Shown here: positions 15,998 to 23,348 of the stretch, one piece after another
How positions within the stretch are numbered: the first letter of the stretch is position 1
Layout: each line of letters begins with the position of its first letter
Source of the DNA: Bacteroidota bacterium
GTDB taxonomy: Bacteria; Bacteroidota; Bacteroidia; Cytophagales; Cyclobacteriaceae
Direction: 5' to 3'
Assembly: GCA_023428695.1 (NCBI GenBank)
Contig: JAEYWY010000026.1
Span: 124,001 to 188,000, forward strand
DNA: 64,000 bases
Made by a program: the position numbers and the translations under genes
Notes under the pieces: generated by a model
Seen by the model: the letters and a program-made list of their open reading frames with translations, nothing else
The model's database searches: none
Told to the model about the DNA's origin: nothing

Positions 15998-17233
15998 ATG
16001 AAACGTGAGCATGTGCATGACGTGATCGTAGTCGGTGGTGGAGCCGCAGGCTTTTTTGCTGCTACTGAGATTGCACGCCAAAGGCCGGAATTCCAAATTG
16101 AGATTCTTGAGCGATCGAAAAAAGTTCTTTCCAAGGTCCGGATATCCGGCGGAGGACGGTGCAATGTAACACACAATGAATTCAATCCGATCCGGTTGTC
16201 GCATCACTACCCACGAGGGGAAAAATGGCTCCGGAGTCCATTTAAGCGATTCCAGGCGTCGGACATGGTTCGATGGCTTGAGGAAAGAGGTGTTTCTGTT
16301 CACACGGAAGCGGATGGAAGAGTGTTCCCGGTTACGAATAGCTCTGAGACGATTATCAATTGTTTCCTTCGTGAGGCATCAAAACACAAGATCAAAGTTT
16401 CTACCGAGACCGGGGTGGAACGCATTCAGAGGAACGAAGATCATTTTATAATTTCAACACGGCCTGGTGCGAATTATTTTGCCAGAAAGGTGCTGATTGC
16501 CGTTGGCGGAAATCCGACGAGTTCGTTTTACGACTGGATCCGTGAACTTGGTCATTCTATATCACCCCCGATTCCGTCGCTGTTCACTTTCAATATCCCG
16601 TCGAAATCATTCACAGATCTGATGGGTGTGAGTGTTGCAAACGCAACGGTACGAATAGGCGGCACAAAACTCGAGCAACGTGGGCCGGTTCTCATTACGC
16701 ATTGGGGATTGAGCGGTCCCGCGATAATCCGGTTATCGGCGTGGGCAGCAGACTATCTCAATGCTCAGAATTACAGGTTTACATTGTACGTGAACTGGAC
16801 AGGAAATTTTTCTGAAGATGACATGCGTAACGAACTCGAGGCGCACCGAAGTCGGCACGGGCGTCAGATCATTTTCAAGAATCCGTTGTTCGCATTGCCG
16901 TCACGCCTTTGGCAGAGGTTGTGCAGTCTCGCAGAGATTGACGAACAAAAAGCGTGGCAGGAAGTCTCCCGACGCAGTATGAACAAGCTTCTCGAAAACC
17001 TGATCCGATGTCGATTTGAAGTTGCAGGAAAGACTACATTCAAGGAAGAGTTTGTTACATGCGGCGGTGTGGATCTGAACGAAATAGACCCGGCGACGAT
17101 GGAAAGCAAGCTGATTCCGAATTTGTTCTTCGCGGGCGAGGTGATGAATATCGACGGTGAAACAGGCGGATTTAATTTTCAGGCGGCGTGGACGTCGGGA
17201 TATCTTGCTGCACAAGAGATTGCAAAAGAATAG
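15998..17233 (+). CDS. HI0933/YhiN-family FAD-dependent oxidoreductase
   Basis: A flavoprotein of the HI0933 (BaiN/RdsA-like) family. With the ATG at 15998 it has 411 residues, and the FAD-binding G-G-G-A-A-G motif falls at 13-18; the in-frame start at 15926 would add 24 unlikely residues that read through the promoter of the divergent gene. Family marks include G-G-G-R-C-N-V-T near residue 55 and the C-terminal E-V-M-N-I-D-G-E-T-G-G-F-N-F-Q-A-A segment that closes the flavin site. The physiological substrate of most members is unknown. It stands alone, ending 33 bases before the convergent permease gene. Confidence 0.88.
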   Translation: MKREHVHDVIVVGGGAAGFFAATEIARQRPEFQIEILERSKKVLSKVRISGGGRCNVTHNEFNPIRLSHHYPRGEKWLRSPFKRFQASDMVRWLEERGVSVHTEADGRVFPVTNSSETIINCFLREASKHKIKVSTETGVERIQRNEDHFIISTRPGANYFARKVLIAVGGNPTSSFYDWIRELGHSISPPIPSLFTFNIPSKSFTDLMGVSVANATVRIGGTKLEQRGPVLITHWGLSGPAIIRLSAWAADYLNAQNYRFTLYVNWTGNFSEDDMRNELEAHRSRHGRQIIFKNPLFALPSRLWQRLCSLAEIDEQKAWQEVSRRSMNKLLENLIRCRFEVAGKTTFKEEFVTCGGVDLNEIDPATMESKLIPNLFFAGEVMNIDGETGGFNFQAAWTSGYLAAQEIAKE

Positions 17234-17266
17234 GACCGGCCGCGAAACAGCCAGTCCACTCCTGAC

Positions 17267-19690
17267 TTATTCGTTTTTCAGATTGGATGCAGGGTTCGCG
17301 AACGCTGCCTTCAGGGTTTGAGATCCGATGGTAACCAGACCGAGTCCAAACAGGATTGCTATTCCAGCGGCAATGACACCGGGTCCAACGGTTGTCCTGT
17401 AAGCGATGTTCTCCAGCCAAAGATTATTTAAAAGCCAGGACGCCGGCACGGCAAAAAGGATGGCTAATCCGAGAAGGAGAAGAAACCCACGGGACAGCAA
17501 CACCACAAGCGATGAGTTACTCGATCCCAGAACCTTCCTTATGGCGATTTCTTTCATTCGGGTTTCAATGGCGTACGTTGCCATTCCGAGAAGACCAAGG
17601 CAGGAGATAACAATTGCCATGAATGAAATCACGCCAACGATCCGGACAAAATCGGTGAAGACTGTTTTGTAGAAACCACGAACTTCATCTTCGAATGTAT
17701 TATAAGCAAGCTTCTGGTTCGGGTTAACCGCTGACCACGCCTTCTCGATATCAGCAGCGGCGGTGGCCGCATTACCCGTGTATTTTACCTGCACAATGCT
17801 GAATGACTCAGGCCGGTAGCGCAAGACCATGGGACCGATCTTGCTGACAAGGATCTCGTGATTGTAGTCTCTTACCACGCCGATGATTTCGAATCTGGAT
17901 GAATCTTCAGAGGAGAAAATTGTCTGGCCGATAGCATCGTGTGGGTTGTCAAATGAAAACACCTTCATGGCGGATTCATTTATGATGAGTGAACTTCTGT
18001 TCTTTTCACCAGCGCCAACATCAAAATTCCGTCCGGCAATCAACTCAATCGAAAGATTCTCAAGATAATTTTCATCGACGTTGTAGTAGTCGGCTGAAAT
18101 AAATTCCGGATCGGACAATTCCTTTTTGTACCCTTCTCCCAAAACCATGCCGGCAGCCGGGACATGTGATGCGCCTGCAGTGTTCACAATTGAGCTATAT
18201 CGGTCGAGCTCCTGCTTCAGATTTTCGTATGATGTGCTGTTCAACTTGATGACATATTTTGATGACATGTCAAATCCGTGGTCGGCGCGCATGAAGAGGC
18301 TCAGCTGATTGTAAAGTACAAGCACTGAAATAATGAAGATCAGAGATAGAGCGAATTGAAACACAAGCAATCCCTTCCGCAACGTGAGACGTGAGAACAG
18401 TTTAATTGATCCGATCTTCTTGAGGACCTTGATAGGTTCAAACCTTGAAAGAATAACCGCGGGGAAAAAACCTGCCATTATTCCTACTACGACGCTGAAT
18501 AACAGGAACGCTCCGTAAACGACAGGATTTCCTTCAAGATCCCAACGCAGTAATTGTGCGAACTTCAGATTCATGATAAACGGCTTCACCACCACGAGTA
18601 ATACAAGTGCAAATGCCAGCGCCACCAGTGAAAGCAAAACCGCCTCGGAAAGAAACTGAAAGAAGATGTGAAACCTGGTCGCGCCGTTAACTTTTCGAAC
18701 GCCGATTTCGCGCGCCCTTGAAAGAGACCTGGCGATGCTTAAGTTCGTATAGTTGAAACATGACGTAACCATTACGATGAGCGCCAGCCCGCCAAAAAAG
18801 TATACGAATACTTTCGGCATGAAGGGACCGATAGGATTGTTGATAAACGGACCGGGGGTGATTCCTGTGAGCGCCTGCATCTCGAACCGGTACGATCGTT
18901 CTTCATTCGAAAGCCCTGGGTCGGGCCTGTTTTCTTTTGCAACGGTGATGAGGTGAGATTCGACCTGTTGTGTTGGTGTATTGTCATTCAGAAGGATGTA
19001 CACCCATCCCGCAGTGAAGTTGCCCCATCCATGATCGTCTGCGGAAAATGTTTTGTTAGCCTCAAGACTTGCCAGGGTTGAATATGACGCGAGCGCCTCA
19101 AAGACAATGTGTGATTTCACATTTTTGTCTCTGATGACACCGGTGACTTTGTACTCACCGAGCTTACCGACCTTGATTATTTCTCCGACAGGATTCGGTT
19201 GTTTGAAAAGTTTGTTCGCCGCCTTGCGTGTAAGTACGACCGAATAGGGTTCTGTAAGCGCGGTTTGAGGGTCGCCGTATTCCAGTTCGTATTCGAATAC
19301 ATCAAGCATTTCCTGGTCTGCGAAGAACCCTCCAAGAGGAATACTCAGGTCCTGCTCGAATTCGGCCCAACTGTTACCAAATCCCCGCCGGATTCTAACC
19401 GCTTTTTCGATACCGGCATAATCTTCCGTTAGCGTTGGCGCCAGTGCCAATGGTGTCGTCGCATACTCGTTGCCTGCAGGTGTACCATCTGAATTCAGAT
19501 ATTGCGTGATCACACGATAGATACGATCCCGTTTTGTGTTGTGCCGGTCATATTGCAACTGATCGGCTACCAGCATCATAATGCCCAGGCAGACGGACAT
19601 ACTTATTGCAAGCCCGAAAATATTTATGGAAGAGAAAAAGCGGTTCTTAACCAGGTTGCGGCAGGCAACCAGAAAGTAATTTCTGAGCAT
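17267..19690 (-). CDS. ABC transporter permease, MacB-PCD/FtsX type (two FtsX modules)
   Basis: An 807-residue membrane protein with the double layout of Bacteroidota FtsX-type permeases: an N-terminal helix (about 20-40), a periplasmic MacB-PCD domain, three helices around 290-400, a second N-terminal-like helix around 430-450, a second periplasmic domain and a final helix triplet around 680-790. The FtsX signature A-R-E-I-G-V-R-K-V-N-G-A occurs after the first periplasmic domain, and a second copy M-K-E-I-A-I-R-K-V-L-G-S in the C-terminal module. Such permeases need an ATPase subunit; none is nearby. Export of peptides, lipids or antibiotics is typical. It lies 37 bases after the DUF6249 gene on the same strand. 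Confidence 0.9.
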   Translation of the reverse strand: MLRNYFLVACRNLVKNRFFSSINIFGLAISMSVCLGIMMLVADQLQYDRHNTKRDRIYRVITQYLNSDGTPAGNEYATTPLALAPTLTEDYAGIEKAVRIRRGFGNSWAEFEQDLSIPLGGFFADQEMLDVFEYELEYGDPQTALTEPYSVVLTRKAANKLFKQPNPVGEIIKVGKLGEYKVTGVIRDKNVKSHIVFEALASYSTLASLEANKTFSADDHGWGNFTAGWVYILLNDNTPTQQVESHLITVAKENRPDPGLSNEERSYRFEMQALTGITPGPFINNPIGPFMPKVFVYFFGGLALIVMVTSCFNYTNLSIARSLSRAREIGVRKVNGATRFHIFFQFLSEAVLLSLVALAFALVLLVVVKPFIMNLKFAQLLRWDLEGNPVVYGAFLLFSVVVGIMAGFFPAVILSRFEPIKVLKKIGSIKLFSRLTLRKGLLVFQFALSLIFIISVLVLYNQLSLFMRADHGFDMSSKYVIKLNSTSYENLKQELDRYSSIVNTAGASHVPAAGMVLGEGYKKELSDPEFISADYYNVDENYLENLSIELIAGRNFDVGAGEKNRSSLIINESAMKVFSFDNPHDAIGQTIFSSEDSSRFEIIGVVRDYNHEILVSKIGPMVLRYRPESFSIVQVKYTGNAATAAADIEKAWSAVNPNQKLAYNTFEDEVRGFYKTVFTDFVRIVGVISFMAIVISCLGLLGMATYAIETRMKEIAIRKVLGSSNSSLVVLLSRGFLLLLGLAILFAVPASWLLNNLWLENIAYRTTVGPGVIAAGIAILFGLGLVTIGSQTLKAAFANPASNLKNE

Positions 19691-19727
19691 AAAGATGGGA
19701 TTCGAAGTGGTGAGGGAAAACGGAAGA

Positions 19728-20078
19728 CTATTTAGCCTCCCGTTTCATAATAGAATAATACACGAGGTAGCCAATTGAAACCGCAACAGCAAAAATGCCA
19801 TACGGCAACGTTTGGTCAGGATGGACATCCATGTAATCGATAATGATAAGCGCGATACCCGCTGACAAAATGATCAGACCCCACTTCAGAGACCCGTTCC
19901 GGGTTTCCTCTTTGCGGTATTCCTTGAAGATGGACTGGCTTTCTTCGTTTACGTAGCCTTTTTCGATCATCTTCTTTCTAAGGATATAGTCTGTCATAAC
20001 TTTTGTAAAGAAGTAAAGACTGGCGCCAAGCGATCCAAGTATTGCGACAGGCATGAGGACATCAAAGAAATCGTTCAT
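19728..20078 (-). CDS. DUF6249-type small membrane protein
   Basis: A 116-residue protein with three hydrophobic segments (about 8-25, 65-80 and 92-108) separated by a highly charged region (R-K-K-M-I-E-K-G-Y-V ... K-E-Y-R-K-E-E). The R-K-K-M-I-E-K-G segment resembles the DUF6249 family, often found beside ECF sigma factors in Bacteroidota. Here it is divergent from an ECF sigma gene across a 166-base structured intergenic region. Function unknown; a role in sensing or modulating the sigma factor is an inference from context. Confidence 0.72.
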   Translation of the reverse strand: MNDFFDVLMPVAILGSLGASLYFFTKVMTDYILRKKMIEKGYVNEESQSIFKEYRKEETRNGSLKWGLIILSAGIALIIIDYMDVHPDQTLPYGIFAVAVSIGYLVYYSIMKREAK

Positions 20079-20139
20079 ATCAAAATGTGTTTAGTTTGCT
20101 TAATTTTATTTGTCCCGTAGGACACCGGCCATAAGCGGG

Positions 20140-20220
20140 ATGTTGCAGGAGTTCTGAAAATCTTTTGCAGATTTCAGAAAATGATTTTCCCACGAAAAAT
20201 TTGGCAAAAAGCTGCAACAT
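20140..20220. repeat. Nested inverted repeats between the divergent DUF6249 and ECF sigma genes
   Basis: ATGTTGCAG (20140-20148) and CTGCAACAT (20212-20220) are a perfect 9-base inverted pair. Between them TTCTGAAAATC (20152-20162) and GATTTCAGAA (20170-20179) form a second, nearly perfect pair around TTTTGCA. The two halves also read as an imperfect direct repeat (TGCAG..TTCTGAAAAT and TGCAGATTTCAGAAAAT). The element ends 24 bases before the sigma-factor ATG, so it could be a 5'-UTR structure or a two-site operator. Confidence 0.6.
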
Positions 20221-20244
20221 GGCGGACGGAATACGTGTCAAACA

Positions 20245-20802
20245 ATGGGAATGGTAGATGACAAAACACTGGTGTCTGAGGTCCTTGGCGGGGATATGCA
20301 GGCATTCAGGACCTTGATTAACCGACATGAACGCCTTGTCTTCCACATGGTTGCAAGGGTCATTAAGAACAGGGAAGAGCAGGAGGAGATATGCCAGGAC
20401 GTGTTTCTAAAGGTATATGACAAGCTACGCGAATTTCAGTTTCAATCGAAGTTGTCAACCTGGATAGCAACGATCGCTTACCGGCATGCGATAAACGCGC
20501 TGAGAAAGCACAAGGTCAAGTGGAGCGAAATTCCCGAAGACGAAAGTTTTGTAACGCATTTTGTCACCACTGAAGACCCCGGAAGCATAGTCGAAGATCA
20601 GGATATGGATACATTCGTTCTCCGGCTCGTTGATGCACTTCCCGCGCAATACAAGTTGGTTCTTAATTTGTATCACGTTGAGGCGATGAACTATCGGGAA
20701 ATAGGTGAGGTTACGGGGATGCCGGAAGGAACCGTTAAGAGTTACTTGTTCCGGGCGCGGAATTTATTGAAAGAAAAAGTTAAAGAGAAACTCAAGAATT
20801 GA
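20245..20802 (+). CDS. ECF-type RNA polymerase sigma factor
   Basis: A 185-residue sigma-70 family protein of the extracytoplasmic-function group. Region 2 spans about 20-90 (F-R-T-L-I-N-R-H ... E-E-I-C-Q-D-V-F-L-K-V, S-T-W-I-A-T-I-A-Y-R) and region 4 about 125-178, with the helix-turn-helix Y-R-E-I-G-E-V-T-G-M-P-E-G-T-V-K-S. Regions 1.1 and 3 are absent as expected. An ATG two codons in is an equally good start. The next gene, nine bases downstream, encodes a membrane protein with a soluble N-terminus and is the likely regulatory partner. Confidence 0.93.
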   Translation: MGMVDDKTLVSEVLGGDMQAFRTLINRHERLVFHMVARVIKNREEQEEICQDVFLKVYDKLREFQFQSKLSTWIATIAYRHAINALRKHKVKWSEIPEDESFVTHFVTTEDPGSIVEDQDMDTFVLRLVDALPAQYKLVLNLYHVEAMNYREIGEVTGMPEGTVKSYLFRARNLLKEKVKEKLKN

Positions 20803-20811
20803 GACAGAAAT

Positions 20812-21204
20812 ATGAAGTCTGAAGACGAGATACAGCAGCAGATCGAGGGCGGAAGACATCCGCAGAATGACGACGAAACGGCATACCTCCATGTTTTTAA
20901 TGCGTTGAAGAAAGCGCCGGCAGAGATGCCCGTCAGCGGTCTGGCCGATCGTGTTCTGTTGCGCCTTGAGAAACGGTCAAGACGTTCGTGGGTCGAGTTA
21001 GTCTTACCTGTGCTCGGCGGCGTTCTGCTTCTGGCCGGACTGGTGGTTACAGTCGTTCTCACGAAATTCAAAATTAACTTTGGCTTCCTTTCTGCGATGC
21101 GGGACTATGCAGGGCTGATTGTTTTTGGAGTCTGCTTCATTTTACTCCTGAATATCATAGACCGGCTTGTTGTTCGTAAGAAGCTAGTTGATACGCGGAT
21201 ATAA
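20812..21204 (+). CDS. Putative anti-sigma-like membrane protein
   Basis: A 130-residue protein with a soluble charged N-terminus of about 60 residues and two hydrophobic segments (about 62-83 and 97-121). It is encoded nine bases downstream of the ECF sigma factor, and the layout (cytoplasmic N-terminal domain, then membrane helices) is that of an anti-sigma factor. It lacks the zinc-binding H-x-x-x-C-x-x-C motif of ZAS-type anti-sigma factors, so the role is inferred from position only. Confidence 0.65.
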   Translation: MKSEDEIQQQIEGGRHPQNDDETAYLHVFNALKKAPAEMPVSGLADRVLLRLEKRSRRSWVELVLPVLGGVLLLAGLVVTVVLTKFKINFGFLSAMRDYAGLIVFGVCFILLLNIIDRLVVRKKLVDTRI

Positions 21205-21276
21205 TTTTCTGGTCCGGATCGACCTGCATATTCGCGTGTACCCCTTGCGTTGCTACCAGCGGTCAATCAGGACCAG

Positions 21277-22179
21277 TTAACGTTCTGTTACGATGCTTGC
21301 GCCCTGGTCTGTAACATCAAGCACAGCATTTCTTCCGCAAATCCATGCTTCATTTGGATGAATGTGGCCAACCGGAAAGCCAAATCCGACGGGGTAGTTG
21401 AATTCCCGTGTATGATAGCGCACAATCTGTTCGACTGTCTCGCCAAATGATTCCGAATCCTTAATTTCGCTGAAGTGTCCAATCGCAAGTCCGGCAAGAG
21501 ACTCAAGCTTTCCGGCCCGCTTGAGTTGAACGATCATCCGGTCAATGCGATACATATACTCATCAACTTCCTCGATGATCAGGATTTTTCCTTTCGTTTC
21601 GAGTTCATGTTCCGACCCCAAAGAGTCAGTCAGGAGACTCAGGTTTCCGCCTGTCAATTGACCGACGCCTTTTCCGGGTTTATTGTAAGCAGACCCGGAC
21701 GCAATCAGCGTATGTGTTTCGTCAAAGAGCAGTTTATGCAGTGATTGCAGCGAACTCCCTACGTCATCCTTGCCAAACATGATTGGCATCGTACCATGTA
21801 TGCTCTCTATTCCAAGTGCCGATAATTTGAGGTGAAGCGAGGTAATGTCGCTGTAACCGACAATCCATTTCGGCTGATTCATGAAAGCGGTAAAATCGAG
21901 CGCGTCAATAATCCGTGTTGTTCCGTAACCACCGCGTGCGCAGAAAATAGCTTTCAATTCCGGCTCGTCAAGGAATTGCTGCAATGCACTGATGCGTTCG
22001 TCGTCGCTTCCGGCAAGATATGAGTGGTTGGTATTGTAGAGATGTGGTGAGAGAATCACGTCAAGTCCCCATCCTTCAAGAACTCGCACAGCAGCCTCTA
22101 CATCGACCGCCTTGATCCTTCGGGCTGTCGCAACGATGCCTACTCGGTCACCGGTCTTTAAAGGAGAGGGTCTCGTCAT
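21277..22179 (-). CDS. LD-carboxypeptidase (peptidase family S66)
   Basis: Family S66 enzymes remove the terminal D-alanine from murein tetrapeptides during peptidoglycan recycling in the cytoplasm. The 300-residue protein shows the family landmarks: A-R-G-G-Y-G at about 81-86, nucleophile S110 in G-Y-S-D-I-T, a glutamate-rich segment I-I-E-E-V-D-E near 203, and the C-terminal histidine in P-V-G-H-I-H near 270. The ATG directly follows the intrinsic terminator of the upstream ompH gene, so any promoter must lie in or across that terminator; read-through is possible. Confidence 0.9.
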   Translation of the reverse strand: MTRPSPLKTGDRVGIVATARRIKAVDVEAAVRVLEGWGLDVILSPHLYNTNHSYLAGSDDERISALQQFLDEPELKAIFCARGGYGTTRIIDALDFTAFMNQPKWIVGYSDITSLHLKLSALGIESIHGTMPIMFGKDDVGSSLQSLHKLLFDETHTLIASGSAYNKPGKGVGQLTGGNLSLLTDSLGSEHELETKGKILIIEEVDEYMYRIDRMIVQLKRAGKLESLAGLAIGHFSEIKDSESFGETVEQIVRYHTREFNYPVGFGFPVGHIHPNEAWICGRNAVLDVTDQGASIVTER

Positions 22180-22182
22180 TGT

Positions 22183-22216
22183 AAAAAAAAAGCCTTACCC
22201 GAAGGAAAGGCTTTTT
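22183..22216 (-). terminator. Intrinsic terminator after the ompH pair
   Basis: AAAAAGCCTT and AAGGCTTTTT pair around ACCCGAAGGA, and the minus strand ends in a nine-T run. It lies 18 bases past the second ompH stop and closes the long envelope operon, immediately before the LD-carboxypeptidase start codon. Confidence 0.85.
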
Positions 22217-22233
22217 GTTCAAAATCTATAAAA

Positions 22234-22791
22234 CTACTTGTTCGGAGTTGTCGTTTTTGCGTCTTGTGGTTTTGGGGTTACGCCCATCTTCTTCAACACA
22301 AGGTCAGAGATATCAGTGGTCTCGTCGGCATAAAGGACAACATCAAGGCCACCAATTTGCTGGCTGAGGACCATGTTGAATCCGTTTTCCTTTGCCGTGT
22401 CAGTGATTGCTTTGCCCATCTTGTCATAGACAGGCTGCATCAACTGATTGTTTTTGTTCTGGACAGTAGTCTGGGCGTCTTCCTGCAGCTTCTGAAGGTT
22501 TTGTTGCAACTGCTGAAGTTCACGCTCTGTATTCAGACGGACAGCCTCAAGCATTGTGTTGATGTTTTGCGTATAGTCCTGATACTTCTTTTGGAATTCG
22601 GCGGCCTTCGCTTCGATCTGGTTCTTCAGTTGGGTTTGAAGTGACTTCATCTCCGTCTCGATTTGCTTCGCCTCCGGCATCTGGCTGAAAATATAATCCA
22701 CATCCGCATAGCCAATCTTCGTTGATGTAGTCTGAGCCTGTGCCACGAATGAACAGAAGCCCATAGCCACAATAAATACAAATGTTCTCAT
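22234..22791 (-). CDS. OmpH/Skp-family periplasmic chaperone (second copy)
   Basis: Skp/OmpH proteins hold unfolded outer-membrane proteins in the periplasm. With the ATG at 22791 (M-R-T-F-V-F) the 185-residue protein starts with a clean signal peptide ending A-Q-A-Q, followed by K-I-G-Y-A-D-V-D-Y-I-F and a long Gln/Glu-rich helical hairpin (about 45-120) typical of Skp tentacles. An upstream ATG at 22851 would put 20 residues before the signal peptide and is rejected. It follows the first ompH copy after a 16-base gap and ends at a strong terminator. Confidence 0.9.
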   Translation of the reverse strand: MRTFVFIVAMGFCSFVAQAQTTSTKIGYADVDYIFSQMPEAKQIETEMKSLQTQLKNQIEAKAAEFQKKYQDYTQNINTMLEAVRLNTERELQQLQQNLQKLQEDAQTTVQNKNNQLMQPVYDKMGKAITDTAKENGFNMVLSQQIGGLDVVLYADETTDISDLVLKKMGVTPKPQDAKTTTPNK

Positions 22792-22807
22792 TACAGTTAA
22801 ATTCAAT

Positions 22808-23344
22808 TTAGTTTTTAATCTTATCGTTTGGGTCTCCAAGGCCGAGTTCATCCAGTACGAAGTCCGTGTAATCGTGGCGTGGATCAGTGTAGATCATCAC
22901 CATAGCCCCGGCTTTGTCGAACATGATAGCCAGATTATTCTGCTTGCAAACCTTGTCAACCGCATCCCAAACCTTGTCCTGGATCGGTTTGATGAGTTCC
23001 TGTTTTTTGAGGAAGAACAGTCCGTTAAATCCGAAGACCTTTTTTTGGTATTCCTTTAATTCGGCTTCCTTCTTCTGAATTGCGGCGGTTCGTTCCTTCC
23101 GCATTTCCTCCGTCAGCAGCACCTGTTCCGCCTGAAAGGCACTGTACATCCCGTCAATCTTCTTAGCGCTCTCCTGAATTTCATCTTCCCAGGCCTTCGA
23201 AAGCTGATTAATTTCTTCCTGGGCCTTGGCGTATTCAGGCATCTTATTCAGGATAAAATCGGTATCGATGTACCCGAACCTCTGAGCATTGACAAAATTC
23301 AGGCCGAAAATGAGAAAAAAAATCGTAAATAAATACGGACGCAT
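22808..23344 (-). CDS. OmpH/Skp-family periplasmic chaperone (first copy)
   Basis: A 178-residue Skp-like chaperone with a signal peptide ending N-A-Q at about residue 21, the family start R-F-G-Y-I-D-T-D-F-I-L-N-K-M-P-E-Y, and a helical hairpin of about 70 residues rich in Glu and Lys. It is encoded four bases after bamA, and together with the next gene forms the paired ompH arrangement commonly seen behind bamA in Bacteroidota. Its sequence differs clearly from the second copy, so the duplication is old. Confidence 0.92.
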   Translation of the reverse strand: MRPYLFTIFFLIFGLNFVNAQRFGYIDTDFILNKMPEYAKAQEEINQLSKAWEDEIQESAKKIDGMYSAFQAEQVLLTEEMRKERTAAIQKKEAELKEYQKKVFGFNGLFFLKKQELIKPIQDKVWDAVDKVCKQNNLAIMFDKAGAMVMIYTDPRHDYTDFVLDELGLGDPNDKIKN

Positions 23345-23348
23345 ATCG

